Source: an uncultured Bacteroidota bacterium (GTDB lineage: Bacteria; Bacteroidota; Bacteroidia; Flavobacteriales; Flavobacteriaceae). Taken from it: a stretch of 64,000 bases of DNA. The stretch lies in assembly GCA_902526165.1 (NCBI GenBank), contig CABZKA010000004.1, positions 1 to 64,000 on the forward strand, in the 5' to 3' direction. Made by a program: the position numbers and the translations under genes. The number at the start of each line of letters is the position of its first letter. Within the stretch, counting starts at the first letter, position 1. Shown here one piece after another: positions 28,412 through 38,550 of this stretch. The notes under the pieces are model-generated. The model did no database searches, was not told the DNA's origin, and worked only from the letters and a program-made list of their open reading frames with translations.

Positions 28412-29279
28412 TATATCAGGGCCAACAGCAGTTGGTAAAACTAAAAAAGCAATTGAATTAGCAATATTTTTAAATACTGAAATAATTTCTTTTGATTCAA
28501 GGCAGTTCTATAAAGAAATGAAAATTGGGACTGCCCCACCCTCAAAAATTGAACTTTCAACTGTAAAACATCATTTTATTCACAATAAGTCAATATTTGA
28601 TAATTATACTGTTTATGATTATTCCAAAGATGCTAAAAACCTAATTGATATTTTATTTGAAAAGTATGATAATATAATTTTGGTTGGAGGATCATTTTTA
28701 TTTTTAAACTCAATTTTCAAAGAATTAGATGAAATGCCAAAAATATCCAAAGATTTAAGAGATCAGCTTAATCAAGATTTTGAAAAAAAAGGAAAAGAAT
28801 ATATACTATCATTATTAAAAAAAATAGATCCAAAATATCTTGAAATGGTAGATAAGAATAATCATAGAAGAATAATTAGAGCCCTAGAAGTATCCATTCA
28901 ATCCCAAAAACCTTATTCTTCATTTCTTGGGAAAAAACCACATTCAAAATATAATCATATTTCAATAGCACTAAATAATGAGAGAAAGGTAATACATGAT
29001 AGCATAAATAAACGGGTCGATATAATGGTGAGAAATGGTTTACTTGAAGAAGTGCAGAGTTTGTATAAATACTCCAAATTAAACCCTTTAAATACCGTTG
29101 GCTATAAAGAGCTTTTTAATTATTTTGATGGTAAGTCTAGTAAAATAGAATCAATTGATCAAATTAAAATAAATACAAGGAGGTTTGCTAAAAAACAAAT
29201 TACATGGCTAAATAACAATGGCAAACATTTTTGGTTTAGCCCAGAAAATAATATTGAAAAAATTATAAAAGTTTTATAA
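28395..29279 (+). CDS. miaA: tRNA dimethylallyltransferase
   Basis: A 294-residue enzyme that isopentenylates A37 of tRNAs reading UNN codons. It has the P-loop ISGPTAVGKT near residue 7, FDSRQFYKEMKIGTAPP near 37, DNYTVYDYSKDA near 77, ILVGGSFLFLNSI near 98 and NTVGYKELFNYFDG near 233. I start at the TTG giving MKKIISISGPTAVGKT, the usual MiaA N-terminus. A longer in-frame ATG at 28320 would add 25 residues that do not fit the family and would overlap the exonuclease by 92 bases. Its end overlaps purC by six bases. Confidence 0.93.
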   Translation: MKKIISISGPTAVGKTKKAIELAIFLNTEIISFDSRQFYKEMKIGTAPPSKIELSTVKHHFIHNKSIFDNYTVYDYSKDAKNLIDILFEKYDNIILVGGSFLFLNSIFKELDEMPKISKDLRDQLNQDFEKKGKEYILSLLKKIDPKYLEMVDKNNHRRIIRALEVSIQSQKPYSSFLGKKPHSKYNHISIALNNERKVIHDSINKRVDIMVRNGLLEEVQSLYKYSKLNPLNTVGYKELFNYFDGKSSKIESIDQIKINTRRFAKKQITWLNNNGKHFWFSPENNIEKIIKVL

Positions 29280-30218
29280 AAAATTTGACATATTCTCTCT
29301 TATTCTTTTGTTAATATCAATCTGAGAGTCTTTTAAAAATCTTTTATTCATTAATTTTTCATAAAGCTCTATATACCTGTTTGAAATTAAAAAAACGGTT
29401 TCATTAGATATGTGGGGTATTTTCTGCCCATCTTTACCTTGAAAATTATTCTCCATCAGCCACTCACGAAAGAATTCTTTGGATAATTGTTTTTGCTTAA
29501 GTTTATTATTTTGGAGATAATTGTAAGAATCTAAATAAAAATACCTAGATGAATCAGGCGTGTGTATTTCATCAATTAAAACAATATTATTTTCTGAATC
29601 AAGACCAAACTCGTATTTAGTATCAACTAATATTAAACCAGATTTTTCAGCAATTTCAGTTCCTCTTTTAAAGAGCTCTAGTGAAATATAATGTAATTTT
29701 TCATACATTTTTTTATCCAATATTTTATTTGAAATAATCTCACTAGGAGTAATATCTTCATCATGATTCCCAATTTCAGCTTTAGTAGTTGGAGTTACAA
29801 TTGGTTTTTTAAATTGATCGTTTTCAATCATATTTTCCGGGATAATATTTCCACAAATATTTCTTAAACCTGATCTGTAAAGCCTGTATGAGTGGCCAGA
29901 CAAATATCCTCTAACAACCATTTCAATTTTTAAAGGCTTACATCTTATACCGTAAGAAATATTTGGATCAGGCGAAGAAATCAACCAATTGTTAACTATG
30001 TCTTTTGTTTTGTTTAGCATTTCTACAGAGATCTGATTTAATATTTGGCCTTTATAGTTTATTCCTTTTGGCATTATTACATCAAAAGCTGAAATTCTAT
30101 CTGTTGCAATTACGATCATAGAATTGTTACTTAAAGTATATACATCTCTTACTTTACCCTCATATTTTGATTGTAATCCTCTGAAGTTAAAATCTGTTTT
30201 GGTAATTACTGATTGCAT
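29274..30218 (-). CDS. purC: Phosphoribosylaminoimidazole-succinocarboxamide synthase
   Basis: A 314-residue SAICAR synthetase of purine biosynthesis, joining aspartate to CAIR. It shows YEGKVRDVYTL near residue 19, VIATDRISAFDVIMP near 33, VVRGYLSGHSYRLYRSG near 105 and LILVDTKYEFGLDSENNIVLIDEIHTPDSSRYF (in two parts, near 195-225). The length fits the longer class of PurC without a PurE fusion. It abuts the phoH stop, so the two are one transcription unit. Confidence 0.96.
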   Translation of the reverse strand: MQSVITKTDFNFRGLQSKYEGKVRDVYTLSNNSMIVIATDRISAFDVIMPKGINYKGQILNQISVEMLNKTKDIVNNWLISSPDPNISYGIRCKPLKIEMVVRGYLSGHSYRLYRSGLRNICGNIIPENMIENDQFKKPIVTPTTKAEIGNHDEDITPSEIISNKILDKKMYEKLHYISLELFKRGTEIAEKSGLILVDTKYEFGLDSENNIVLIDEIHTPDSSRYFYLDSYNYLQNNKLKQKQLSKEFFREWLMENNFQGKDGQKIPHISNETVFLISNRYIELYEKLMNKRFLKDSQIDINKRIRENMSNFL

Positions 30219-31157
30219 TTATTTACTCAAGTTATAAGCGTCAATTATATTTCTAACTAATTTATGACGTATAACATCACTACCGTCTAAGTATACTATT
30301 TCAATACCCTCAATTTTTTGAAGCAAAATATTTGCCTGCTTTAACCCAGACAAAGAGCTCTTGGGCAAGTCAATTTGGCCTGGGTCTCCAGTAATCATAA
30401 ATTTTGCTTTTTTCCCCATCCTTGTTAAAAACATTTTCATTTGATTTTCTGTTGTATTTTGAGCCTCATCAAGTATTACAAATGCATTATCCAAAGTTCT
30501 CCCTCTCATATAGGCAAGAGGTGCTATTTCAATAATTTCTCTTTTAATATAGTCATCAAGCTTTTCGACTTGAATCATGTCTTTTAATGCATCATAAAGT
30601 GGTTGCATATATGGGTCAAGTTTATCTTTTAAATCACCGGGAAGAAATCCTAAATTTTCACCCGCTTCGACTGCAGGTCTAGTAAGGATAATTCTTTTTA
30701 CATCTTTACTTTTAAGAGCCTTAACAGCTAAGGCTACACCAGTATATGTTTTTCCTGTACCGGCAGGTCCAATAGCAAATACCATATCATTATTTTCAAA
30801 AGCTTCGAGTATTTTTATTTGGTTAAGTGTGTGTGCCTTTATTTTCTTTCTATTTGTTCCATATAAAATAACCCTCCCAGACTCAGGACTCAAAAGCTTA
30901 TCCCCTTTTCCTGAGATAATTTGAAGTAAATTAGATTCATTTAAATCCTCATTTTGTTTTAAAAAATAAATTAATGAATCTAGAACAACACAAAGTTTTA
31001 GTATATCATTATTTTTACCTTCAAGCAAAAGCTTATCTCCTCTTGGTGTAATCTTTATGTTGTTATAAACTTCCTTTAGTGATTTGAGGATGTCAATATC
31101 AGAGTTAAAAAAATCTGATGGATGAAGATCCTTAATATAGTACTCAAATTTTTCCAA
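30219..31157 (-). CDS. phoH: PhoH-family ATPase
   Basis: A 312-residue PhoH-like protein. It has the P-loop AIGPAGTGKTYTGVALAVKAL near residue 130, RPAVEAGENLGFLPGDLKDKLDPY near 160, FVILDEAQNTT near 227 and MGKKAKFMITGDPGQIDLP near 247, the helicase-like core of the family. An RNA-related ATPase role is generally proposed but unproven. The start is TTG: an in-frame stop lies 21 bases upstream with no ATG between, and MEKFEYYIKDLHPSDFF fits the family N-terminus. Confidence 0.93.
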   Translation of the reverse strand: MEKFEYYIKDLHPSDFFNSDIDILKSLKEVYNNIKITPRGDKLLLEGKNNDILKLCVVLDSLIYFLKQNEDLNESNLLQIISGKGDKLLSPESGRVILYGTNRKKIKAHTLNQIKILEAFENNDMVFAIGPAGTGKTYTGVALAVKALKSKDVKRIILTRPAVEAGENLGFLPGDLKDKLDPYMQPLYDALKDMIQVEKLDDYIKREIIEIAPLAYMRGRTLDNAFVILDEAQNTTENQMKMFLTRMGKKAKFMITGDPGQIDLPKSSLSGLKQANILLQKIEGIEIVYLDGSDVIRHKLVRNIIDAYNLSK

Positions 31158-31219
31158 AAAATTTTTAATAAATTCTTATTGAGTAAATTTATAAAAAAGA
31201 ATATTATCTTAATATTATA

Positions 31220-32047
31220 ATGTCTATAATTACTCTTTTATCGGACTATGGCAATAAGGGTTCTAAAGTCTCAAAAGCAAAAGCATTACTACTAAGTGAG
31301 ATTTCTACAATAAACATAGTTGATGTTAGTCACGAAATTTCACCATTTAATATTGTTGAGGCAGCATATATAACAAAAAGATCATATGTAAATTACCCGC
31401 GTGGCACTATACATATTATTGATGTAGATGCTCAATATAACCCAGAAAAATCTCTAATTATTTCTTATTATGATAATCACTATTTTATAACTGCAGATAA
31501 TGGCTTCATTTCTTTACTTTCAGATCACATAAAGCCTGAAAAAAATATTGAAATTACATTTAGTAAACATGAAAATTCTTCGTCAATAAGAACATTTGTT
31601 AAAGCTGCTGCCCACTTAATTAGAGGTGGCAATATTAATTTACTTGGAAATGAAATGGTTAATCTAAAAACTTTTACACGTTTGAATGTCAAAACTCAGT
31701 CTGACGACACAATAATAGGGCATGTCATATACGTTGATAATTATGGAAATGTTGTCTCAAATATCAGCAAGGGTCTTTTTAATAAATTCATTAATGATAG
31801 ATCATACGAAATAAATGCAAGAAATATAAAATTTAATAAGGTTTATGATTCATTCAATCATGCAATTAATTACAGTATTAGAAAAGAATACAGAGAGGAG
31901 GATGGGAAAAAAATTGCTTTATTTAATTCTTCTGGAAATTTAACGTTATGTATATACAAAAGCAACCCTAAAGTTAGTGGTGGAGCAGGAAGTTTGTTTG
32001 GACTATCTTATGGAGATAGCATTTCAATAAAGTTTATAAGTTCCTAG
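31220..32047 (+). CDS. SAM hydrolase / DUF62-family protein with altered N-terminal motif
   Basis: A 275-residue member of the S-adenosylmethionine hydroxide adenosyltransferase (DUF62) family, which splits SAM to adenosine and methionine. Recognisable parts are ITLLSDYG, VDVSHEISPFNIVEAAYI near residue 32, GTIHIIDVDAQYN near 60, YFITADNGFISLL near 86 and VIYVDNYGNVVSNI near 170. The family motif TDFGxxD reads SDYGNKG, so the second Asp, expected at residue 14, is Gly. Activity is therefore uncertain. It diverges from phoH across 62 bases and precedes dnaN. Confidence 0.85.
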   Translation: MSIITLLSDYGNKGSKVSKAKALLLSEISTINIVDVSHEISPFNIVEAAYITKRSYVNYPRGTIHIIDVDAQYNPEKSLIISYYDNHYFITADNGFISLLSDHIKPEKNIEITFSKHENSSSIRTFVKAAAHLIRGGNINLLGNEMVNLKTFTRLNVKTQSDDTIIGHVIYVDNYGNVVSNISKGLFNKFINDRSYEINARNIKFNKVYDSFNHAINYSIRKEYREEDGKKIALFNSSGNLTLCIYKSNPKVSGGAGSLFGLSYGDSISIKFISS

Positions 32048-32105
32048 AATTTTATCGAATTTAATTTTATTATAAGTTCCATTTACGATATATTTAATTT
32101 ACTAT

Positions 32106-33221
32106 ATGAAATTTATAATTTCTTCCGAAAATTTACTAAAAAATTTACAAGTTTTAGGATCAATATTAAATAATAATAATACCCTGCCTATTCTTGATTG
32201 TTTTTTATTTGAAATTATCAATAATAACTTACATGTAACAGCATCAGACATGGAAACATCGTTAACGTCAAACATTTCCATAGAATCATCAATTCAATCT
32301 AACATTGCTATTCCTGCTAAACTTTTGATTGATATAGTTAGGTCACTGCCTGATCAACCACTAACCTTTTCAGTTTTGGAAAATAATATTCTAGAAATAA
32401 ATTCAAGTAACGGTCAATATTCCTTATCGTACTATGATGGTTCTGATTTTCCAAAGCCATTGGCAGTTGAAGAGGCATCAGTCATAAATTTTAAATCATC
32501 AATTTTATTAAAAATTATAAATTCAACAATATTTGCGTCTGGTAATGATGATTTAAGGCCTGTTATGTCTGGTGTATTTTTTCAAATTAATTCAGATTCA
32601 TCATGTTTTGTAGCAACAGATGCTCATAAATTAGTGAAATATGAAAGAAAAGATGTTAAGTCAGATGCATCAATAGAATTTATTGTACCTAACAAGCCAC
32701 TAAATATTTTAAAAAATATTCTTCAAGATCATGATTCCGACACAAATGTTTTGTACAACAAAACCAATGCAATTTTTAACTTTTCAAATTTTAAATTGGT
32801 TTGTAGATTAATTGATGGTAAATACCCAAATTATGATGCTGTAATTCCAAAAGAGAACCCAAATGTTCTTGAAATTGATAGATTACAATTTTTGCAAGCT
32901 GCAAAAAGATCATCTATTTTTTCAAGTAAATCTACAAATCAAGTCAAACTTGATATCAAAGGCAATAAACTTGTGATAAAAGCTGAAGATATAGATTTTA
33001 ATAACAAATCTGAGGAAGTATTAGATTGTAACTATAATGGGTCTGACATTTCCATAGGTTTTAATTCTAAGTTTATTGTAGAAATGTTATCAAACCTTGA
33101 TTCGGAACTAATAAAGTTAGAGCTTTCATCCCCAAGCAGAGCAGGAATAATTTCACCAGGTATTATTGATAATGATAGCGAAAGCATTATTATGTTAGTG
33201 ATGCCAATAATGCTAAATTAA
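32106..33221 (+). CDS. dnaN: DNA polymerase III beta sliding clamp
   Basis: A 371-residue clamp made of three similar domains. It starts MKFIISSENLLKNLQVLGSI and shows NNTLPILDCFLFEI near residue 24, ASGNDDLRPVMSGVFFQI near 142, FVATDAHKLVKYE near 168 and CRLIDGKYPNYDAVIP near 234. The C-terminus ending VMPIMLN fits the conserved M-P-hydrophobic end. The surrounding genes are not dnaA or recF, so the clamp is not at a classical origin cluster. Only six bases separate its stop from that of the converging gapN. Confidence 0.97.
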   Translation: MKFIISSENLLKNLQVLGSILNNNNTLPILDCFLFEIINNNLHVTASDMETSLTSNISIESSIQSNIAIPAKLLIDIVRSLPDQPLTFSVLENNILEINSSNGQYSLSYYDGSDFPKPLAVEEASVINFKSSILLKIINSTIFASGNDDLRPVMSGVFFQINSDSSCFVATDAHKLVKYERKDVKSDASIEFIVPNKPLNILKNILQDHDSDTNVLYNKTNAIFNFSNFKLVCRLIDGKYPNYDAVIPKENPNVLEIDRLQFLQAAKRSSIFSSKSTNQVKLDIKGNKLVIKAEDIDFNNKSEEVLDCNYNGSDISIGFNSKFIVEMLSNLDSELIKLELSSPSRAGIISPGIIDNDSESIIMLVMPIMLN

Positions 33222-33227
33222 ATTATA

Positions 33228-34811
33228 CTACAAATAATAATCTGTTCTAATAAAATTTGATTCTTTATTATCAATTAATTTTCTAAGAATTTCTTTGTTG
33301 GTTTCATTGTCCTTAGATGCCACAAAAGTTCTGATTGAGAATGATCTTAGTGCATCATGAACACTCAGAGTTGCAACAGCTGAGTCCTTTCTTCCGGTAA
33401 AAGGATATACATCAGGACCTCGTTGACAAGAAGAGTTAAGATTAACTCTACAAACTAAATTGACTAATGAATCTATTAAAGGGCCTAATTTTTTTTCAGA
33501 TTTTCCAAATAAGCTTACTTGTTGACCATAATTTGATTCCGCCATAAATGAGATAGGAATATCTATATCATCAAAGGAAATAACAGGAATTACTGGACCA
33601 AATTGCTCCTCTTTATATACTCTCATTTGTTCATTTGCCGGATATAAAACTGCTGGAAATATATAATTATTACTTATTTCACCTCCTCTTTTATTTAAAA
33701 CCCTTGCCCCTTTCTCTTTGGCATCTTTAATTAAATCATTAATATATTTGGGTTTATGCGGTTCTGGAAGTGGGGTTAGAAGTGTATTTTCCCATGGAAG
33801 TCCTAATTTTAAATCATCTACTTTTTCACAAAATTGTTTGAGAAATTTATCTTTAATTTTTTCATGAACATAAATAATCTTCAGGGCGGTACATCTTTGT
33901 CCGTTAAATGATAGTGAACCATTAATACATTCATTTACAGCCAAATCTAAGTCAGCATCATCTAAGATAATAGCAGGATTTTTTGCTTCTAAGCCAAGAA
34001 CCAGTCTTAATCTATTTTTTTGTGGATGTAAATCTTGCAGGGAAATTGCAGAACTACTATGCCCAATAAGAGCAAGTACATTTACTTTTCCTGTTTTCAT
34101 GATTGGTGATGCCATCTCTCTTCCCCTACCAAAAATTATATTAACTACACCTGGTGGAAATGACTCTTTAAAAGCATTTAACAGCGGTGCAATTAATAAA
34201 ACACCATGTTTAGCTGGTTTAAATATAGCTGTATTTCCCATGATAATTGCAGGGATTAATAACGCAAATGTTTCATTTAATGGATAATTATATGGGCCAA
34301 GACAGAGTACAACACCTAAAGGGCCCCTTCTTATTAAAGCTCTCACGCCAGAATTATTTTGAAAAGTAGCTCCATCACGATCTATTTTCTTATACTCTTT
34401 GATTGTTTCATTAATATAGTCTACTGTTCTATCAAACTCTTTCCTGGAATCATTTAAGTTTTTACCAATTTCCCACATCAAAAGCTTGACAACCTCATCT
34501 CTTTTTCCTTTCATTAAGTCAACGAATTTCTGCATACAATTGATTCTTTCATATACTTTCATTGTAGGCCATTTACCGGTTCCATTGTTGTAAGCTTTAT
34601 TAGCAGCTTCCAACGCTTTTAAAGCATGTTTTTCGTTCATTTTTGGTGAATATCCAATCAGTTTGTAAGGAATATTTTTTTTTGAGGATAGTATCGTAGA
34701 TTTTACTTCACTGTATTCACCTTTCCAGCTAGCAATTTTACCATTAATCAAGAATGTTTTGTGTTTAATTGGTTCTTTTATGTCGAACTCGTGAGGAACT
34801 GGGTGTAACAT
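33228..34811 (-). CDS. gapN: NADP-dependent non-phosphorylating glyceraldehyde-3-phosphate dehydrogenase
   Basis: A 527-residue aldehyde dehydrogenase-fold enzyme oxidising glyceraldehyde-3-phosphate directly to 3-phosphoglycerate, yielding NADPH and no ATP. Typical of GapN are [11 protein letters not shown] near residue 170, the glutamate motif [11 protein letters not shown] near 275, the catalytic cysteine in [10 protein letters not shown] near 305 and [17 protein letters not shown] near 460. The first 40 residues form an extra N-terminal segment. It stands alone, 61 bases downstream of the ilv operon on the same strand. Confidence 0.9.
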   Translation of the reverse strand: MLHPVPHEFDIKEPIKHKTFLINGKIASWKGEYSEVKSTILSSKKNIPYKLIGYSPKMNEKHALKALEAANKAYNNGTGKWPTMKVYERINCMQKFVDLMKGKRDEVVKLLMWEIGKNLNDSRKEFDRTVDYINETIKEYKKIDRDGATFQNNSGVRALIRRGPLGVVLCLGPYNYPLNETFALLIPAIIMGNTAIFKPAKHGVLLIAPLLNAFKESFPPGVVNIIFGRGREMASPIMKTGKVNVLALIGHSSSAISLQDLHPQKNRLRLVLGLEAKNPAIILDDADLDLAVNECINGSLSFNGQRCTALKIIYVHEKIKDKFLKQFCEKVDDLKLGLPWENTLLTPLPEPHKPKYINDLIKDAKEKGARVLNKRGGEISNNYIFPAVLYPANEQMRVYKEEQFGPVIPVISFDDIDIPISFMAESNYGQQVSLFGKSEKKLGPLIDSLVNLVCRVNLNSSCQRGPDVYPFTGRKDSAVATLSVHDALRSFSIRTFVASKDNETNKEILRKLIDNKESNFIRTDYYL

Positions 34812-34872
34812 ATTAGTTGTTTATAATTTTGGATCAAGAATAATGCCAGTCATATGATACATTTAATGAGTC

Positions 34873-36336
34873 TTAAATTAACTTTTTCATATTTTTCATA
34901 TTATTTCTGAGCGTTTCACCAATATGTTCAATTGGATGGGAATAAGTTTTTTTATCATATGATGATAATTCATTCTTATCAAATTCAATCGAACAAACTG
35001 ATCCAATTTGATGTTTTTTAATTTTATGCATGAAATTTTCCAGCAACGGTATACAAGAATTATTAAACAAATAACAACCATATTCAGCAGTGTCAGAAAT
35101 AATTCTATTCATCTCGTATAGCTTTTTTCTAGCAACTAGATTAGCAATTAATGGTAATTCGTGAAGTGATTCATAATAAGCTGACTCATCAATAATTCCA
35201 TTATTCACCATAGTTTCGAAAGCGAGTTCAACACCAGATTTTACAAATGAAACCATTAAAATCCCCTTATCGAAGTATTCCTGATTTTTGATTTTCATTG
35301 ATCCTGCACTATTTAATTCAAATTTGCTTTTTCCTGTATCCTCCCTCCAGCTCAAAAGTTTATGGTCATTATTTATCCAGTCTTTCATCATATCATTAGA
35401 AAATGTTCCATCTAAAATATCAGACATGTGTTTATCAAATAATGGTGTCATTATTTTTTTTAATTCATCAGAAAGTTTATGCGCAACATATCTTGATGAA
35501 TCATCTAACCTATTCATCATTCCTTTAATACCATTGTGTTTAAGTTCCTCAGTTATTGTTTCCCATCCGTTTTGAATTAATTTTATACTGAAATCTGATT
35601 CATATCCTAGCTCAATCATTTTCTTATAAATCAAAAGTGATCCTGATTGTAGTATGCCACATAAAATTGTTTGTTCTCCCATCAAATCAGATTTAACCTC
35701 AGCAACAAATGAGGATTCTAAAACACCTGCTTTGTGGCCTCCAGTAGCAACTGCATATGCTTTGGCAATATCTAGGCCTAATCCAAAAGGGTCATTTTCT
35801 GGGTGAACAGCAATTAAAGTTGGAACACCAAAACCTCTCAAAAACTCTTCTCTAACTTCAGTGCCTGGACATTTTGGAGCAACCATTATTACAGTTATAT
35901 CTTCTCTAACTGAAATTCCCTCTTCAACTATATTAAATCCGTGTGAATATGAAAGAACTGAATTTAATTTCATTAAAGGCATTGCTTTTTTAACTACTTG
36001 AGAATGATTTTTGTCAGGTGTCAAATTTATTACAACGTCTGCATCAGGAATCAATTTTTCATAGCTATCAACAATAAAATTGTTTTTAATCGCATTCTTA
36101 AATGATTGTGATTTATTATCGATTGATGATTTTCTTAGAGCATAGGAAATATTTAGACCAGAATCTCTCATGTTAAGACCTTGATTTAACCCTTGTGCAC
36201 CACAACCAATTATAACAATTTTTTTATATAACAAAGCATTTACACCATCTGAGAATTCTTTCTCATTCATAAATCTACATTTTGCCAATTGTTCTTTTTT
36301 TTCTAACTCTGTTAAATTATTATAATAATTACTCAT
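34873..36336 (-). CDS. ilvC: Ketol-acid reductoisomerase, class II long form
   Basis: A 487-residue reductoisomerase converting acetolactate and acetohydroxybutyrate to dihydroxy-acids with NADPH. The length (versus about 330 for class I) and two KARI knotted domains mark the long class II form, as in E. coli. Visible are [19 protein letters not shown] near residue 44, [15 protein letters not shown] near 150, [17 protein letters not shown] near 210 and [10 protein letters not shown] near 430. Last gene of ilvDBNC, two bases after ilvN. Confidence 0.97.
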   Translation of the reverse strand: MSNYYNNLTELEKKEQLAKCRFMNEKEFSDGVNALLYKKIVIIGCGAQGLNQGLNMRDSGLNISYALRKSSIDNKSQSFKNAIKNNFIVDSYEKLIPDADVVINLTPDKNHSQVVKKAMPLMKLNSVLSYSHGFNIVEEGISVREDITVIMVAPKCPGTEVREEFLRGFGVPTLIAVHPENDPFGLGLDIAKAYAVATGGHKAGVLESSFVAEVKSDLMGEQTILCGILQSGSLLIYKKMIELGYESDFSIKLIQNGWETITEELKHNGIKGMMNRLDDSSRYVAHKLSDELKKIMTPLFDKHMSDILDGTFSNDMMKDWINNDHKLLSWREDTGKSKFELNSAGSMKIKNQEYFDKGILMVSFVKSGVELAFETMVNNGIIDESAYYESLHELPLIANLVARKKLYEMNRIISDTAEYGCYLFNNSCIPLLENFMHKIKKHQIGSVCSIEFDKNELSSYDKKTYSHPIEHIGETLRNNMKNMKKLI

Positions 36337-36338
36337 TC

Positions 36339-36857
36339 TTATTTATTATTTAAAATCTTACTTATCTCCATTGATTTTTTTGTTACTGAAATTCTTCCAG
36401 ATCTTACAAATTGTAACAAACCATAAGGTTTTAATTTTTCGTATAAATCTTCAGTTTCGGATCTCCAACCAGTTTTTTCAATAACAAAAAATGCTGGCTT
36501 TACTGTTACAATATTTGCTCTACTATCTTTAATGATGTTTTGAATTTGCTTTTCTTCAAACAATGAACTGGATTTAACTTTGTATAAGGCAGTTTCTAAA
36601 AATATAGTTTGCTTATCCGTGTGGTAAAAAACTGAAATAACTTCTATTTGTTTCTCAATTTGCTTAACAAGTTTTGCAACTTGTTCTTTACTAACATTAA
36701 CTACAATTACAAACCTAAAAATATCAGGTATTTCAGACTCTGATGATGTAATGCTTACTATATTAATGTGTCTTTTTAAAAATATTTGGGAAACTCTGTT
36801 GAGTAAACCAACATTATTCTCAGTATATATAGAGATTGTATAAGTTGTTTTTTTCAT
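36339..36857 (-). CDS. ilvN: Acetolactate synthase regulatory (small) subunit
   Basis: A 172-residue ACT-domain subunit that gives the large subunit feedback control by branched-chain amino acids. The ACT core [23 protein letters not shown] (two parts) is at residues 6-30, and a C-terminal regulatory domain with [22 protein letters not shown] follows near 120. Its start abuts the ilvB stop, as expected for subunits made in step. Confidence 0.95.
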   Translation of the reverse strand: MKKTTYTISIYTENNVGLLNRVSQIFLKRHINIVSITSSESEIPDIFRFVIVVNVSKEQVAKLVKQIEKQIEVISVFYHTDKQTIFLETALYKVKSSSLFEEKQIQNIIKDSRANIVTVKPAFFVIEKTGWRSETEDLYEKLKPYGLLQFVRSGRISVTKKSMEISKILNNK

Positions 36858-38549
36858 TTACTCTAGCCTTATATCAGATACTGAAGATCCAGAGGGTATC
36901 ATCGGGAAGACATTATCCTCTTTCTCAACACAGACCTCCAGCAAATAAGGTCCGTCATGTGATAACATTTGTTTAATTGATGAATTAAGATCTTTTCTTT
37001 TAGACACACGTTTTGAATCAATAAAATAACCTTTAGATATCGTAACAAAATCAGGATTAGTCATTTCTGTGGATGCATACCTTTTGTCAAAAAATAATTG
37101 CTGCCATTGTCTCACCATGCCTAAATATTCATTGTTTAAAATAACAATTTTTACTGCTGAAGAGGTTTGAAAAATAGTTCCAAGTTCTTGAATGGTCATT
37201 TGAAATCCTCCGTCACCAATAACAGCTATAACCTCTCTTTCTGGATCTCCAATTTTAGCCCCAAGTGCTGCAGGAAGTGCAAAACCCATGGTACCAAGTC
37301 CGCCTGAGGTTATATTAGATTTAGATTTATTAAAATTCATATATCTGCATGCAACCATTTGGTGCTGACCAACATCAGTCACAAGAATCGAATTACCATC
37401 AGTATTTTCATTTATGGACTTGATTACCTCGGCCATACTTAATCCACCATGTTGTTTATTGTATTCTTGATCAATAACCTTATCAAACTCAATTTTGTTT
37501 AATTCTCTAAAGTTATTTACCCAGGATACATGCTTTCTTTTCTTTACATGTGGAAGTATTTCTTTTAGAGTCTGCTTTACATCTCCGATAACAGCTAATT
37601 CAACTTTAACATTTTTATCAACTTCCGCTGGATCAATTTCAAAATGAATAATTTTAGCTTGTTTTGCATATGATTTTAGATCCCCTGTAACTCTATCATC
37701 AAATCTCATTCCGATTGCAATCAATAAATCACATTGGTTAGTAAGTACATTTGGTCCATAATTACCATGCATACCAACCATGCCAACATTAAGTTCGTGA
37801 TTAGTTGAAATTGCTGAAACACCCAAAATCGTCCAGGCTGCGGGAATTCCAGATTTTTCAACAAAATCTTTGAATTCAGGCTCAGCATTTCCTAAAATAA
37901 CACCTTGTCCCCAAACAATAAGAGGCTTTTTTGATTTATTTATTAATTTTACAGCATCCAAAATCACAGATTTATCAAACTTAGGTGTAGGAGTATAACT
38001 TCGAATATTTATACATTTTTTATACTCAAAACCCTCAATCATATCAAATTGAGCATCTTTAGTAATATCTATTAGAACAGGTCCAGGTCTTCCAGATTTA
38101 GCTATATAGAAAGCTTTAGAAATAACCTCACTTATTTCTGATGCTTTTGTGATTTGATAATTCCATTTTGTAACAGGTGTAGATATACCTATAATATCAG
38201 TTTCTTGAAATGCATCAGAGCCAAGTAAATAAGATGCGACTTGTCCAGTTATACACACCATTGGTGTTGAATCAATTTGAGCATCTGCAATGCCAGTAAC
38301 CAGATTTGTTGCACCAGGACCTGATGTTGCAATGGCAACACCCACTTTTCCAGAGGATCTTGCATATCCCTGCGCTGCATGAGTTGCACCTTGCTCGTGT
38401 CTCACAAGAACATGATTTAGCTCTTTCTGAAATTTGTAAAGCTCGTCATACACAGGCATTATTGCACCACCTGGATACCCGAATAAAACGTCTACATCCT
38501 CAGAAATTAAACATCTTATAATAGCTTCTGCTCCTGAAATTTTTTTCAT
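36858..38549 (-). CDS. ilvB: Acetolactate synthase catalytic (large) subunit
   Basis: A 563-residue thiamine-diphosphate enzyme condensing pyruvate with pyruvate or 2-oxobutyrate. It shows DVLFGYPGGAIMPVYDEL near residue 20 with the catalytic glutamate in HEQGATHAAQGYAR near 51, FQETDIIGIS near 117, and the ThDP motif VIGDGGFQMTIQEL...NNEYLGMVRQWQ near 440-475. Located between ilvD and ilvN with no spare bases. Confidence 0.97.
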   Translation of the reverse strand: MKKISGAEAIIRCLISEDVDVLFGYPGGAIMPVYDELYKFQKELNHVLVRHEQGATHAAQGYARSSGKVGVAIATSGPGATNLVTGIADAQIDSTPMVCITGQVASYLLGSDAFQETDIIGISTPVTKWNYQITKASEISEVISKAFYIAKSGRPGPVLIDITKDAQFDMIEGFEYKKCINIRSYTPTPKFDKSVILDAVKLINKSKKPLIVWGQGVILGNAEPEFKDFVEKSGIPAAWTILGVSAISTNHELNVGMVGMHGNYGPNVLTNQCDLLIAIGMRFDDRVTGDLKSYAKQAKIIHFEIDPAEVDKNVKVELAVIGDVKQTLKEILPHVKKRKHVSWVNNFRELNKIEFDKVIDQEYNKQHGGLSMAEVIKSINENTDGNSILVTDVGQHQMVACRYMNFNKSKSNITSGGLGTMGFALPAALGAKIGDPEREVIAVIGDGGFQMTIQELGTIFQTSSAVKIVILNNEYLGMVRQWQQLFFDKRYASTEMTNPDFVTISKGYFIDSKRVSKRKDLNSSIKQMLSHDGPYLLEVCVEKEDNVFPMIPSGSSVSDIRLE

Positions 38550-38550
38550 A

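Noticed and set aside
31183-31190. Shared bidirectional promoter box (TAAATTTA) between phoH and the SAM-hydrolase gene
   Set aside because: The palindrome reads alike on both strands but lacks the final G of the consensus on either; in AT-rich DNA this is weak.
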